DNA from: JAVDCA01 sp035293985
GTDB taxonomy: Bacteria; Pseudomonadota; Alphaproteobacteria; Rhizobiales; Xanthobacteraceae
Assembly: GCA_035293985.1 (NCBI GenBank)
Contig: DATGLS010000017.1
Coordinates: 362,538-426,537, forward strand
Reading direction: 5' to 3'
DNA length: 64,000 nucleotides
In this document: in pieces, positions 25,876 through 34,259 of the stretch
How the letters are laid out: each line of letters opens with the position of its first letter
Position numbering within the stretch: the first letter of the stretch is position 1
Program-made: the position numbers and the translations under genes
The notes under the pieces: model-generated
Seen by the model: only the letters and a program-made list of their open reading frames with translations
Database searches by the model: none
Told to the model about the DNA's origin: nothing

Positions 25876-26358
25876 ATGAACTCAGGCGTCGCCTTCCTGA
25901 CGAGGCTGTCGCTCATCGCCGGCGCCGGCGCCAGCGAGCGGACTTCCGCGGCGCATGCGGCCGCATTGGTGCGCGCCTACGAGACGGCGCTCTATGCCCG
26001 GCTCGGCATGGCGCGATCCGGCCGGCCGACGGCGCGCGCCAAGGAGATTGCCGGCGAGGCATTCGAGCATCTGCGGCGCATGGTGTTCAAGGCGGAGCTC
26101 GGCGCGCCCGCCGGCGCCGCTGCGGTATTTGCGACCGCGCGCGATCACCTCGACATGGCGCGCCGCGCACTGGCGCTTCGCCTCGCGGCCGAGGACGGCG
26201 GTGGGGGCGTTGTCGCGCGCCGCGGCGACGACCGGCGACGGCTCGACGCCATCCGCGTCGGGTTGCGCGATCAGCGCTGGATCGTGACCAGTCGCGACGC
26301 GATCAGGCAATCGCGCGACCTGCTCGGCGCGCTCGCGGTCGCCCGGCCGATCGCGTGA
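25876..26358 (+). CDS. Hypothetical protein convergent with gcrA
   Basis: 160 residues, alanine- and arginine-rich, mostly predicted helix with no membrane segment or signal peptide. Third codon positions are strongly GC-biased in this frame, which supports real coding. The ATG at 25876 follows GGTGGGAT; a longer frame from 25807 is open. It ends five bases from the end of gcrA. I do not recognise the family. Confidence 0.55.
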   Translation: MNSGVAFLTRLSLIAGAGASERTSAAHAAALVRAYETALYARLGMARSGRPTARAKEIAGEAFEHLRRMVFKAELGAPAGAAAVFATARDHLDMARRALALRLAAEDGGGGVVARRGDDRRRLDAIRVGLRDQRWIVTSRDAIRQSRDLLGALAVARPIA

Positions 26359-26363
26359 CGCGA

Positions 26364-26861
26364 TCAGCCCCGCATCGCGCGACGGTCGCGACGCCGATCG
26401 GCGGCCGGCTGGTAGGCGACGCGCGAGTGATAGTTGCAATAGGGCAGGCCCTCGACCGGCGTCCCGCCGCAGAAGAAGAACTCGGCCGAGCCAGGGTCGC
26501 CGATCGGCCAACGGCATTTGCTGTCGTTGAGCTCGAGCAGCGAGCAGCGCTGGCCGATCGGAATGATGTTCTCGATCAGCTCGGGCTCCGGCTCGAGGTC
26601 GGCCTCGTACATCGGCGCGAGCGCCGTATTGCCGCGCATCGACGGACGCGAGAGCCGCATCATGCCGGGTGCGCGCGGCTTGCGCGGCCGCGGCGCGGCC
26701 GAGGATGGGCTCTTGGCCCGGCCCGACAGCCCGAGCCGATGCACCTTGCCGATCACGGCGTTGCGGGTGATGCCGCCGAGCTCCGCGGCGATCTGGCTCG
26801 CCGACAACCCCTCGGTCCATAATTTCTTGAGCAGCTCCACCCGCTCGTCGGTCCACATCAT
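26364..26861 (-). CDS. gcrA: Cell-cycle regulator GcrA
   Basis: 165 residues. The N-terminal helix-turn-helix WTDERVELLKKLWTEGLSAS with QIAAELGGITRNAVIGKVHR is diagnostic. A basic linker follows, then the C-terminal domain with CRWPIGDPGS and FFCGGTPVEGLPYCNYHSR. GcrA binds sigma-70 and activates promoters carrying CcrM-methylated GANTC sites. It is restricted to alphaproteobacteria and supports the assignment of the window. A GAATC site lies at 26900-26904, about 40 bases upstream. Confidence 0.97.
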   Translation of the reverse strand: MMWTDERVELLKKLWTEGLSASQIAAELGGITRNAVIGKVHRLGLSGRAKSPSSAAPRPRKPRAPGMMRLSRPSMRGNTALAPMYEADLEPEPELIENIIPIGQRCSLLELNDSKCRWPIGDPGSAEFFFCGGTPVEGLPYCNYHSRVAYQPAADRRRDRRAMRG

Positions 26862-27149
26862 CTTGCCCTTGTCCCTTTTCTGGCCCCCGGACGCAGACAG
26901 AATCCCCCTCTGACCTCCGGCAATGCGAAAATCGCCGTCGGGTACGCAGTACTGGTGACAAAGCCTAGGAAACGGTCCGCCGCACGAGATATCGTAGTTA
27001 GCGGCTAAAAACCTACTATATGGCGTGACTCACGCGCAAGAGTCCGGGGCGCCAGCTTCCACATGTTCCGCTGGCGGTATGTGCGTTGCGGCAAAATCCT
27101 TTGGCCGCACCGATCACAATCGCTCATGCGGGCGATCAAGATCGTCGTG

Positions 27150-27177
27150 TTGACACCCCATAAGTCCGCAATAGAAT
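27150..27177 (+). promoter_or_regulatory. Strong sigma-70 promoter upstream of argD
   Basis: TTGACA (27150-27155), a 16-base spacer and TAGAAT (27172-27177) form the best promoter match in the window. Transcription should begin near 27184. The rest of the 464-base gcrA-argD gap shows no gene. Confidence 0.65.
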
Positions 27178-27185
27178 GTGTGAAA

Positions 27186-27216
27186 GTGCCGCCCAGGAAG
27201 GCGGCACATTTTATTT
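27186..27216 (+). terminator. Terminator-like hairpin at the start of the argD leader
   Basis: GTGCCGCC (27186-27193), a six-base loop and GGCGGCAC (27200-27207) form a perfect 8-bp stem followed by ATTTTATTT. It sits right behind the predicted transcription start, so it may cap, stabilise or attenuate the argDF transcript. Confidence 0.6.
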
Positions 27217-27325
27217 CGCCACTCGTCAACCGGCGCAAGTTTCGTCGGCGGCGACCACCCCGCATCGTCGGTCGGGGACGCGCCTGCGGCGAAACTTGTG
27301 CACAACATTGAAGGCAGGCCACGCC

Positions 27326-28534
27326 GTGACCTCGCATCTGTTGCCGACCTTCGCGCGCGTCGACCTTGCTTTCGAGCGGGGCGAAGGCGCCTGGCTCACC
27401 GCGACCAACGGCGAGCGCTATCTCGACTTCACCTCCGGCGTTGCCGTGAACGCGCTCGGGCACGCGCATCCGCGCGTCGCCGCCGCCGTCGCCGAGCAGG
27501 CGGGCAAGCTGATCCACATCTCCAACCTGTTTCGCATCCCCGAGGGCGAGCGCCTCGCCGAGCGCCTGTGCGCCGCGACTTTCGCGGACTACGTGTTCTT
27601 CTGCAACTCCGGCGCCGAGGCGATGGAGGGCGCGATCAAGTGCGCGCGCAAGTACCACGCCGTCAACGGCGCGCCCGAGCGCGTGCGCATCATCACGTTC
27701 GAGGGCGCATTCCATGGCCGCACGCTGGCCACGCTCGCGGCCGGCGGCCAGAAGAAATACCTCGAGGGCTTCGGCCCGGTGGTGGAAGGCTTCGACCAGG
27801 TGCCGTTCGGCGATCTCGAGGCCGTCAAGAAGGCGATCGGCCCGACCACAGCCGCGATCCTGATCGAGCCGATCCAGGGCGAAGGCGGCGTGCGCGTCGC
27901 GCCGAATCAGTTCCTGCGCGCGCTGCGCGAGCTTTGCGACGAGCACGGGCTTCTGCTCGTGCTCGACGAGGTGCAGACCGGCATGGGCCGCACCGGCGAC
28001 TTGTTCGCCTATCAGCACACCGGCGTCACCCCCGACGTCATGGCGGTCGCCAAGGCGCTGGGCGGCGGCTTCCCGATGGGCGCATTCCTGACGACGGCCG
28101 CGGCCGGCAAGGGCATGACGCCCGGCACTCACGGCTCGACCTTCGGCGGCAATCCGCTCGCCATGGCGGCCGGCAATGCCGTGCTCGACGTGATGCTGGC
28201 GCCCGGCTTCTTCGACAGGCTCAAGCGCAACGCGCTGCTGCTGAAGCAGCGGCTCGCCGAGATGAAGGACCGCCATCCCGACGTGATCGGCGACGTGCGC
28301 GGCGAGGGCTTCCTCGTCGGCCTGCGCGCCGTGGTGCCGAACGGCGAGCTCGTCGACGCGCTGCGCGCCGAGAAGCTGCTCGCCGTCGCGGCCGGCGACA
28401 ACGTCGTGCGGCTGCTGCCGCCGCTGAACGCCGAGGAAGCCGACCTCGCCGAGGGCGTCGCCCGGCTCGACCGCGCCGCCAGCGCAATCGAGCGGGCCAA
28501 GGCCGCCAAGACCGTCAAGGAACCGGCCAAATGA
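27326..28534 (+). CDS. argD: Acetylornithine aminotransferase ArgD
   Basis: 402 residues, GTG start chosen where homologues begin (TSHLLPTFARVDLAFERGEG). Fold-type I PLP enzyme: FFCNSGAEAMEGAIKCARKY, TFEGAFHGRTLATLAAGGQ, VLDEVQTGMGRTG and the PLP lysine in AVAKALGGGFPMGA. It converts N-acetylglutamate semialdehyde to N-acetylornithine and may also serve in lysine synthesis. It overlaps argF by four bases (ATGA), the usual alphaproteobacterial argD-argF order. Confidence 0.95.
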   Translation: MTSHLLPTFARVDLAFERGEGAWLTATNGERYLDFTSGVAVNALGHAHPRVAAAVAEQAGKLIHISNLFRIPEGERLAERLCAATFADYVFFCNSGAEAMEGAIKCARKYHAVNGAPERVRIITFEGAFHGRTLATLAAGGQKKYLEGFGPVVEGFDQVPFGDLEAVKKAIGPTTAAILIEPIQGEGGVRVAPNQFLRALRELCDEHGLLLVLDEVQTGMGRTGDLFAYQHTGVTPDVMAVAKALGGGFPMGAFLTTAAAGKGMTPGTHGSTFGGNPLAMAAGNAVLDVMLAPGFFDRLKRNALLLKQRLAEMKDRHPDVIGDVRGEGFLVGLRAVVPNGELVDALRAEKLLAVAAGDNVVRLLPPLNAEEADLAEGVARLDRAASAIERAKAAKTVKEPAK

Positions 28535-29457
28535 CCGAGTCGGCGATCCGCCATTTTCTCGATCTGGTCGATATCCCGCCGCACGAGCTGCGCTCGATCA
28601 TCGAGGCGAGCCGGGCGATGAAGAAGCACGGGCGTGCGCACGCGACCAAGCCACTCGAGGGCCGCACGCTGGCGATGATCTTCGACAAGCCGTCGACCCG
28701 CACCCGCGTCTCGTTCGACGTGGCGATGCGCCAGCTCGGCGGCGACGTGATCCTGCTCACCGGGCAGGAGATGCAGCTCGGCCGCGGCGAGACCATCGCG
28801 GACACGGCGCAAGTGCTGTCGCGCTATGTCGACGCCATCATGATCCGCACCCTCGACCACGCGACGCTGCTCGAGCTCGCGCGCCACGCGACCGTGCCGG
28901 TGATCAACGGGCTCACGCGGCGCTCGCATCCCTGCCAGGTGATGGCCGATGTGATGACGTTCGAGGAGCATCGCGGCGCGATCAAGGGCCGCACCGTGGC
29001 GTGGACGGGCGACGCCAACAACGTGCTCGCCTCGTGGATGCATGCGGCCCAGCAGTTCGATTTCGCCCTCAACGTCGCGACCCCACCCGAACTCGCCCCG
29101 AAGAAGTGGCTCACGGACTGGATCAAGTCGTCCACCGCCGACATCCGCCTCGGGCAGGATCCCGACGAGGCCGTGAAGGGTGCCGATTGCGTCGTCACCG
29201 ACACCTGGGTGTCGATGGGCGACCGCGACGGCACCCAGCGGCACAATCTCCTGCAGCCCTATCAGGTCAATGCGCGGCTAATGGCGCATGCGCGGCCCGA
29301 CGCCCTGTTCATGCACTGCCTGCCGGCCCATCGCGGCGAGGAAGTCACCGACGAGGTGATCGACGGACCGCAGTCCGTCGTGTTCGACGAGGCCGAGAAC
29401 CGCCTGCACGCGCAAAAAGGCATCCTGGCGTGGTGCTTCCACGGCGGCAGCGAATGA
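28531..29457 (+). CDS. argF: Ornithine carbamoyltransferase
   Basis: 308 residues. Carbamoyl-phosphate motif FDKPSTRTRVSF, HPCQ loop RRSHPCQVMADV, ornithine loop GDANNVLASW and HCLP motif FMHCLPAHRGEEV are all intact. It makes citrulline from ornithine and carbamoyl phosphate. It is coupled to argD; the next gene hslO follows after 98 bases. Confidence 0.97.
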   Translation: MTESAIRHFLDLVDIPPHELRSIIEASRAMKKHGRAHATKPLEGRTLAMIFDKPSTRTRVSFDVAMRQLGGDVILLTGQEMQLGRGETIADTAQVLSRYVDAIMIRTLDHATLLELARHATVPVINGLTRRSHPCQVMADVMTFEEHRGAIKGRTVAWTGDANNVLASWMHAAQQFDFALNVATPPELAPKKWLTDWIKSSTADIRLGQDPDEAVKGADCVVTDTWVSMGDRDGTQRHNLLQPYQVNARLMAHARPDALFMHCLPAHRGEEVTDEVIDGPQSVVFDEAENRLHAQKGILAWCFHGGSE

Positions 29458-29555
29458 TTATCTAGGTGGAACGCGCCCCGGGTGGCCGCTGGCGCGGCCG
29501 CCCAATCATGTTCCTCTGAGCGCGTTCGACGTGCGCGCGTCCCTGAAAGTTCGGA

Positions 29556-30614
29556 ATGACCGAAACCGCGATCCCATCCCGCACGCCGGCGGCTGCGCCG
29601 GTCGAAGACGCCATCCTGCCGTTCGAGGTTGCGACCCTCGACCTGCGCGGCCGCGTGGTGCGGCTCGGACCGGCGCTCGACCGCATCCTGGGCGCCCACG
29701 ACTATCCGCCGCCGGTCGCCAAGCTGCTCGGCGAGGCGATCGTGCTCACCGTGCTGCTCGGCTCCTCGCTCAAGTTCGAGGGGCGCTTCATCCTGCAGAC
29801 CCAGACCGACGGGCCGGTGCGCATGCTGGTGGTCGATTTCACCAGCGACTTCACCAATGCGGGGCGGGTGCGTGCCTGCGCCCGCTTCGACCGCGCGCGA
29901 GTCGAGGCCGCGATCGCGGCACGCGCGGCGTCGGCCGGCGAATTGCTCGGCCAGGGCCATCTGGCGATGACGATCGACCAGGGCACCGACATGAGCCGCT
30001 ACCAGGGCCTGGTCGCGCTCACCGGCGGCGGGCTCGAGGACGCCGCGCACGAGTATTTCCTGCGCTCAGAGCAAATCCCGACCCGGGTGCGCCTGGCGGT
30101 CGCCGAGGAGTTCAGCGCCGCCAAGCGGGAGGCCAAGCAGGAGAGCAAGGCGTCGACCGCCGGTGCCGGCGGCGGCCCGAGCCATCGCTGGCGCGCCGGC
30201 GGCATGCTGCTGCAGTTTCTGCCGAAATCCCCCGAGCGGATGCGCACCGCCGATCTCGATCCGGGCGATGCGCCGAAAGGCACCGCCCCGCACGTGGTGG
30301 CGGAGGACGAGGCCTGGCGCGAGGGCCGCGCCCTGATCGCGACGGTCGAGGACATCGAGCTGATCGACCCGGAGCTGTCGAGCGAGCGGCTGCTCTATCG
30401 GTTGTTTCACGAGCACGGCGTGCGCGTCTTCCGCTCGACCGCCGTCGAGGCGAAGTGCTCGTGCTCGCGCGAGAGCGTGCAGAACATGCTCAAGAGCTTC
30501 TCCCAGGACGACCGCGACCACATGGTCGAGAACGGCGTGATCTCGGTAACGTGCGAGTTCTGCAGCTCGCAGTATGAGTTCGAGCCGGCCGAGGTGGCGG
30601 AGCAAGCGTCGTAG
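29556..30614 (+). CDS. hslO: Redox-regulated chaperone Hsp33
   Basis: 352 residues, longer than the E. coli 292 because of an N-terminal extension and an Ala/Lys-rich linker near residues 190-208. The C-terminal zinc redox switch is present as CSCS and CEFCSSQYEF (C-X-C ... C-X2-C). Core stretches such as GRFILQTQTDGPVRMLVVDF and TIDQGTDMSRYQGLV fit the family. The chaperone is activated by disulfide formation under oxidative stress. Following argDF it may be part of the same transcript. Confidence 0.94.
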   Translation: MTETAIPSRTPAAAPVEDAILPFEVATLDLRGRVVRLGPALDRILGAHDYPPPVAKLLGEAIVLTVLLGSSLKFEGRFILQTQTDGPVRMLVVDFTSDFTNAGRVRACARFDRARVEAAIAARAASAGELLGQGHLAMTIDQGTDMSRYQGLVALTGGGLEDAAHEYFLRSEQIPTRVRLAVAEEFSAAKREAKQESKASTAGAGGGPSHRWRAGGMLLQFLPKSPERMRTADLDPGDAPKGTAPHVVAEDEAWREGRALIATVEDIELIDPELSSERLLYRLFHEHGVRVFRSTAVEAKCSCSRESVQNMLKSFSQDDRDHMVENGVISVTCEFCSSQYEFEPAEVAEQAS

Positions 30615-30725
30615 GGAGGCAACCGCGCCGAGGTGCCCGCCTGGGCAAAACCGCCTCGCACGCGATTGCCCTCCCGGATGGGGATGAGCCGGCGATGTCG
30701 GCCAACCCTGCGGTCTCGCCGATCG

Positions 30726-31118
30726 TCAATTCAGCGTGCGCTTGGTGTCGGGGCCGTCGAGCGAGAAGGCGGGGATTTGGATGTCGAAGCGCTCGCCGCG
30801 CGCCGACACCATGCCGTAGCTGCCGACCATGAAGCCGGACGAGGTCGGCAGCGGCACGCCGCTCGTGTACTCGTAGGAGGCGCCCGGCTCGAGCACCGGT
30901 TCCTCGCCGACGACGCCGGCGCCGCGCACCTCCTGCACCCGGCCGAACGCATCGGTGATGCGCCAGTGCCGCGTCTTGAGCTGCACCGTCTCGCTGCCGT
31001 GGTTGCTGATCTCGATGGTGTATTGCCAGAAGAAATAGCTCTTTTCGTGCGACGAGCGGTCGGGCAGGAACTTCGGCGTTACCGAGACCTCGATGTTACG
31101 GGTAACCTTCTGATACAT
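30726..31118 (-). CDS. apaG: ApaG/CorD protein
   Basis: 130 residues; the ATG at 31118 has GGAGAC upstream. An Ig-like fold with FFWQYTIEISNHGSETVQLK, RHWRITDAFGRVQEVRGAGV and SGFMVGSYGMVSARGERFDI is typical of ApaG. The family is linked to magnesium/cobalt resistance and Ap4A phenotypes without a defined mechanism. It converges on hslO. Confidence 0.94.
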   Translation of the reverse strand: MYQKVTRNIEVSVTPKFLPDRSSHEKSYFFWQYTIEISNHGSETVQLKTRHWRITDAFGRVQEVRGAGVVGEEPVLEPGASYEYTSGVPLPTSSGFMVGSYGMVSARGERFDIQIPAFSLDGPDTKRTLN

Positions 31119-31395
31119 GGCCAGTCTCCGCGAGCCCGCGCGCGTCGTGCTTGCGCGTATTGAATCGCGTCTTCGCGCCGCATGCAACTGTCAGCCAAAA
31201 ACCATGTAAAATCCGTGACTTGAAGTTCCCCCACGGGGCGAAATCCGCAGCCCTCACGAGCCTCCGAATTGACGTCGTGTTGATCGCCGAGCCGATTTCC
31301 CCGCGCCGCAAAACCCTGTAGTTGTCCGCCCCGACGCGGGCCCAGTCGCCGTGCGCCGGCGCCCGCCCGCCATCCCGCCAAGGACGAAACCTGCG

Positions 31396-32559
31396 ATGCC
31401 CCCCGTCACGCCATCCGGCCGCGACCTGCGCCTCGATCTGTTTCGCGGGCTCGCCCTGTGGCTGATCTTCCTCGATCACATTCCGTCGAACATGGTGAGC
31501 TGGATCACCATCCGCAATTACGGCTTCAGCGACGCGACCGAGATCTTCGTTTTCATCTCCGGCTACACCGCGGCCTTCGTCTACGGCCGCGAGATGGACA
31601 ACCGCGGCGTCGTGGTGGCGAGCGCGCGCATCCTCAAGCGCGTCTGGCAGATCTACGTCGCCCACATATTCCTCTTCGTCGTCTACATGGCGGAGATCGC
31701 CTATGTGGCGTCGAGCTTCGACAACCCGCTCTACAGCGAGGAAATGGGCATCCTGAACTTCCTCAAGCAACCCGACGTGACCATGATCCAGGCGATGCTG
31801 CTGAAGTTCAAGCCGGCCAACATGGACGTGCTGCCGCTCTACATCGTCCTGCTCGGCGGCTTCCCGCCGATGCTGTGGTTGCTCAAGCGCTCGCTCACGC
31901 TCGGGCTTGCGGCGTCGGCCGCGCTCTACGTCGCGGCCTTGCGCTTCGACTGGGCCTTCCCGGCCTATCCGAGCGGAACGTGGTTCTTCAATCCGCTGGC
32001 GTGGCAGCTCCTGTTCGTGTTCGGCGCCTGGTGCGCGCTCGGCGGGGCCGAGCGGATTGCGCCCTTCGCGCGCTCGCGGCCGGTGTTCTGGCTCTCGGTT
32101 GCGTACCTCACCTTCGCCTTCGTGATCACCATGACGTGGTACGTGCCGCATATGGCGAACTACGTACCGCACTGGCTGACCGACTGGATGTACCCGATCG
32201 ACAAGAGCAATCTGGACGTGTTGCGCTTTGCGCATTTTGTCGCACTCGCCACCATCACGTTGCGTTACGTCCCCCGTAATTGGCCGGCTCTTGCCTCTCC
32301 GGTGATGCGTCCAGCCATCATTTGCGGCCAACATTCACTCGAAATTTTCTGTTTGGGCGTATTCTTGGCGTTCGCAGGTCATTTCGCGATGGTGGAGCTC
32401 TCCGACGGCATCGGCATGCAGATCCTGGTCAGTGCGTTGGGCATCATCTCGATGGTGGCCGTTGCCTGGCTGATAACGTGGTATAAGAACGTCGAAACGA
32501 AGAGGCACGGCCCGCGCCAGACTCCTCCGAACGCGGACCTCGCTGGGGGCGAGGCATGA
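31396..32559 (+). CDS. opgC: OpgC-family periplasmic-glucan acyltransferase
   Basis: 387 residues with about ten membrane helices. The N-terminus RDLRLDLFRGLALWLIFLDH carries the family Asp, Arg and His residues; FGFSDATEIFVFISGYTAAF-like sequence follows in the second helix region. OpgC adds succinyl groups to osmoregulated periplasmic glucans. ATG 31396 follows AAGGACG. It is coupled by ATGA to the next gene, so an operon with two secreted SGNH-type proteins is clear. The real substrate could instead be another periplasmic polymer. Confidence 0.85.
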   Translation: MPPVTPSGRDLRLDLFRGLALWLIFLDHIPSNMVSWITIRNYGFSDATEIFVFISGYTAAFVYGREMDNRGVVVASARILKRVWQIYVAHIFLFVVYMAEIAYVASSFDNPLYSEEMGILNFLKQPDVTMIQAMLLKFKPANMDVLPLYIVLLGGFPPMLWLLKRSLTLGLAASAALYVAALRFDWAFPAYPSGTWFFNPLAWQLLFVFGAWCALGGAERIAPFARSRPVFWLSVAYLTFAFVITMTWYVPHMANYVPHWLTDWMYPIDKSNLDVLRFAHFVALATITLRYVPRNWPALASPVMRPAIICGQHSLEIFCLGVFLAFAGHFAMVELSDGIGMQILVSALGIISMVAVAWLITWYKNVETKRHGPRQTPPNADLAGGEA

Positions 32560-33341
32560 AAGTGCTGATGGCCGCCGTCATCCTGACGGCAACGCTGGCG
32601 ACGCCATGTTTGGCGGCCGACGAAGGAGCCTGCTTCGTCGCCGGAAACCTGGTGCAGGCCGATTTTGCACTGCCGCATGTCGCAGCGGCAATCGCCGCCA
32701 AGCGCCTCAACGTCACCGTGATGGGCTCGGCATCCTCGAGCCTTCCCGGCGCCAATGGCGCTGCCAATGCCTATCCGGCCCGGCTCGAAGCCTCGCTGAT
32801 GCGTCGACTTCCCGGCGTCGCCGTCAAGGTCATCGCCCACACCAAGTCGCGCGAGACCGCGGCCGAGATGGTTAAGGCTCTGCACCAGGTGCTCGCGGAC
32901 GAGAAGCCGGATCTCGTGGTGTGGCAAACCGGAACCGTGGACGCGATGCTGGGAGTCGATCCGGATCAGTTCCAGGCGGCGCTCGCCGAGGGGCTCGACG
33001 CGTTGCGCGACAACAAGTCCGATGCGGTGTTCATGAACATGCAGTATAGCCCCCGCACGGACTCGATGATCGCCATGGGCGCCTATGTCGAGGCGATGCG
33101 ATTTATTGCACTGCAGCGCGAAATTCTCTTGTTCGATCGCTTCGCCGTGATGAATGATTGGAACGAGATGGGCGTTTTCGATCTATCGGCGACCACCAAG
33201 AAGATCGACGTCGCCGAACGCGTGCACGACTGCATCGGACGCCTGCTCAGCCGCCTCATCGTCGATGGGGCCAAACTCGCGCAAGCGAGCAATATGGGGG
33301 CTGGACCTACTATGGATACGCCGCACAAGGACACTCGCTAG
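32556..33341 (+). CDS. Secreted SGNH-like protein with degenerate catalytic site
   Basis: 261 residues with signal peptide MKVLMAAVILTATLATPCLA. The body aligns by eye with the next protein: YPARLEASLMRRLPGVAVKV, KPDLVVWQTGTVDAM, DRFAVMNDWNEMGVFDL. However block I reads GSASSS, where the alignment puts Ala at the nucleophile position, block III has GTVD in place of GTNx, and the C-terminal DxxH is missing. It therefore looks like a catalytically dead paralogue, perhaps a binding or scaffold partner. It overlaps opgC by four bases. Confidence 0.75.
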   Translation: MKVLMAAVILTATLATPCLAADEGACFVAGNLVQADFALPHVAAAIAAKRLNVTVMGSASSSLPGANGAANAYPARLEASLMRRLPGVAVKVIAHTKSRETAAEMVKALHQVLADEKPDLVVWQTGTVDAMLGVDPDQFQAALAEGLDALRDNKSDAVFMNMQYSPRTDSMIAMGAYVEAMRFIALQREILLFDRFAVMNDWNEMGVFDLSATTKKIDVAERVHDCIGRLLSRLIVDGAKLAQASNMGAGPTMDTPHKDTR

Positions 33342-33343
33342 CC

Positions 33344-34186
33344 ATGGCGCCGCTCGGACAGCTCAAAGGGCTGGCCGCGGGCCTCCTCGCGTGCGCGCTC
33401 GCGCCCGCGCTTGCTTGCGCGCAAAGTCAGCCACCCGCTCGATCCCTCGGTCAGCCGCTCGGCCAAGCCTTAAGCCACCCGCTCACCTGTGATGCTCCCA
33501 AGGAGCTCACCCGCCTCACCCTGCCGCTGCCGCGCACCGCCGAGCGCCTCGCCAGGCATCTGCCGCTGACGATCGTCGCCATCGGCTCCTCGTCGACCTA
33601 TGGCGCCGGCGCGAGCTCGCGCGACAAGTCCTATCCGAGCCAGCTGCAGGTCTACCTGCAGGCGCGCTTTCCCGGCAGCGCGATCACGGTGATCAACCGC
33701 GGCGTCAACGGCGAGGAAGCGCGCGAGATGCTGGCGCGCTTCGGCGAGGCCGTGGTCAAGCAGAGGCCGGACCTCGTGATCTGGCAGGTCGGCACCAACT
33801 CGGTGCTGCGCGACCGCGACATCACGCCGACGTCGCCGCTCATTCTCCAGGGCGTGACCCAGCTCAAGGCGCTCGGCATCGACGTCGTGATGCTCGATCC
33901 GCAATACGTGCCGAAGGTGCTGGCGAAGGCGGACGCGCAGGAGATGGTGGACCTGATCTCGGCGGCCGCGAAGAAAGCCGACGTCGACCTCGTCCAGCGC
34001 TTCGCCATCATGCGCTACTGGGTCCAGCATGAGCACATGACGTTCGCCGATTTCACCTCGCCCGACCAGCTCCACATGAACGACTGGAGCTATGCCTGCC
34101 TCGCCAAAATCATCGGCGGCTCGATCGCCGAGGCGGCGCAACGCAACATCGCGTCGGCGCAGGTGCACGCAGCCAGGAATCAGTGA
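33344..34186 (+). CDS. Secreted SGNH/GDSL-type hydrolase or acyltransferase
   Basis: 280 residues with a signal peptide ending near ALAC/AQS. Block I is IVAIGSSSTYGAGASS (Ser in place of the Asp of GDS), block II INRGVNGEEARE, block III IWQVGTNSVLRD, and the C-terminal dyad is in SPDQLHMNDWSY. All residues needed for an SGNH triad are present. It begins two bases after the preceding gene. Together with OpgC it may transfer acyl groups to, or remove them from, a periplasmic glucan; this is inference from context. Confidence 0.8.
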   Translation: MAPLGQLKGLAAGLLACALAPALACAQSQPPARSLGQPLGQALSHPLTCDAPKELTRLTLPLPRTAERLARHLPLTIVAIGSSSTYGAGASSRDKSYPSQLQVYLQARFPGSAITVINRGVNGEEAREMLARFGEAVVKQRPDLVIWQVGTNSVLRDRDITPTSPLILQGVTQLKALGIDVVMLDPQYVPKVLAKADAQEMVDLISAAAKKADVDLVQRFAIMRYWVQHEHMTFADFTSPDQLHMNDWSYACLAKIIGGSIAEAAQRNIASAQVHAARNQ

Positions 34187-34250
34187 TCAGGAATCAGTGA
34201 TCAGACATCAGGAATCAGGAACCTGATCCCTGATCTCCGTTGCCTGATTC
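34173..34250. repeat. Short tandem and inverted repeats between convergent genes
   Basis: AGGAATCAGTGATC is tandemly repeated (about 34174-34201) and decays into related words. ATCAGG-AA-CCTGAT, extended by flanking AGGA/TCCC sequence, forms a hairpin around 34210-34231. It may act as an mRNA end for the SGNH gene and for metZ, although there is no U tract. Confidence 0.6.
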
Positions 34251-34259
34251 CCGCCACGC

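Noticed and set aside
26900..27044. Three GANTC sites (GAATC, GACTC, GAGTC) between gcrA and argD as a CcrM/GcrA control region
   Set aside because: Three sites in about 460 bases is only slightly more than expected by chance at this base composition, so only the one near gcrA was mentioned.
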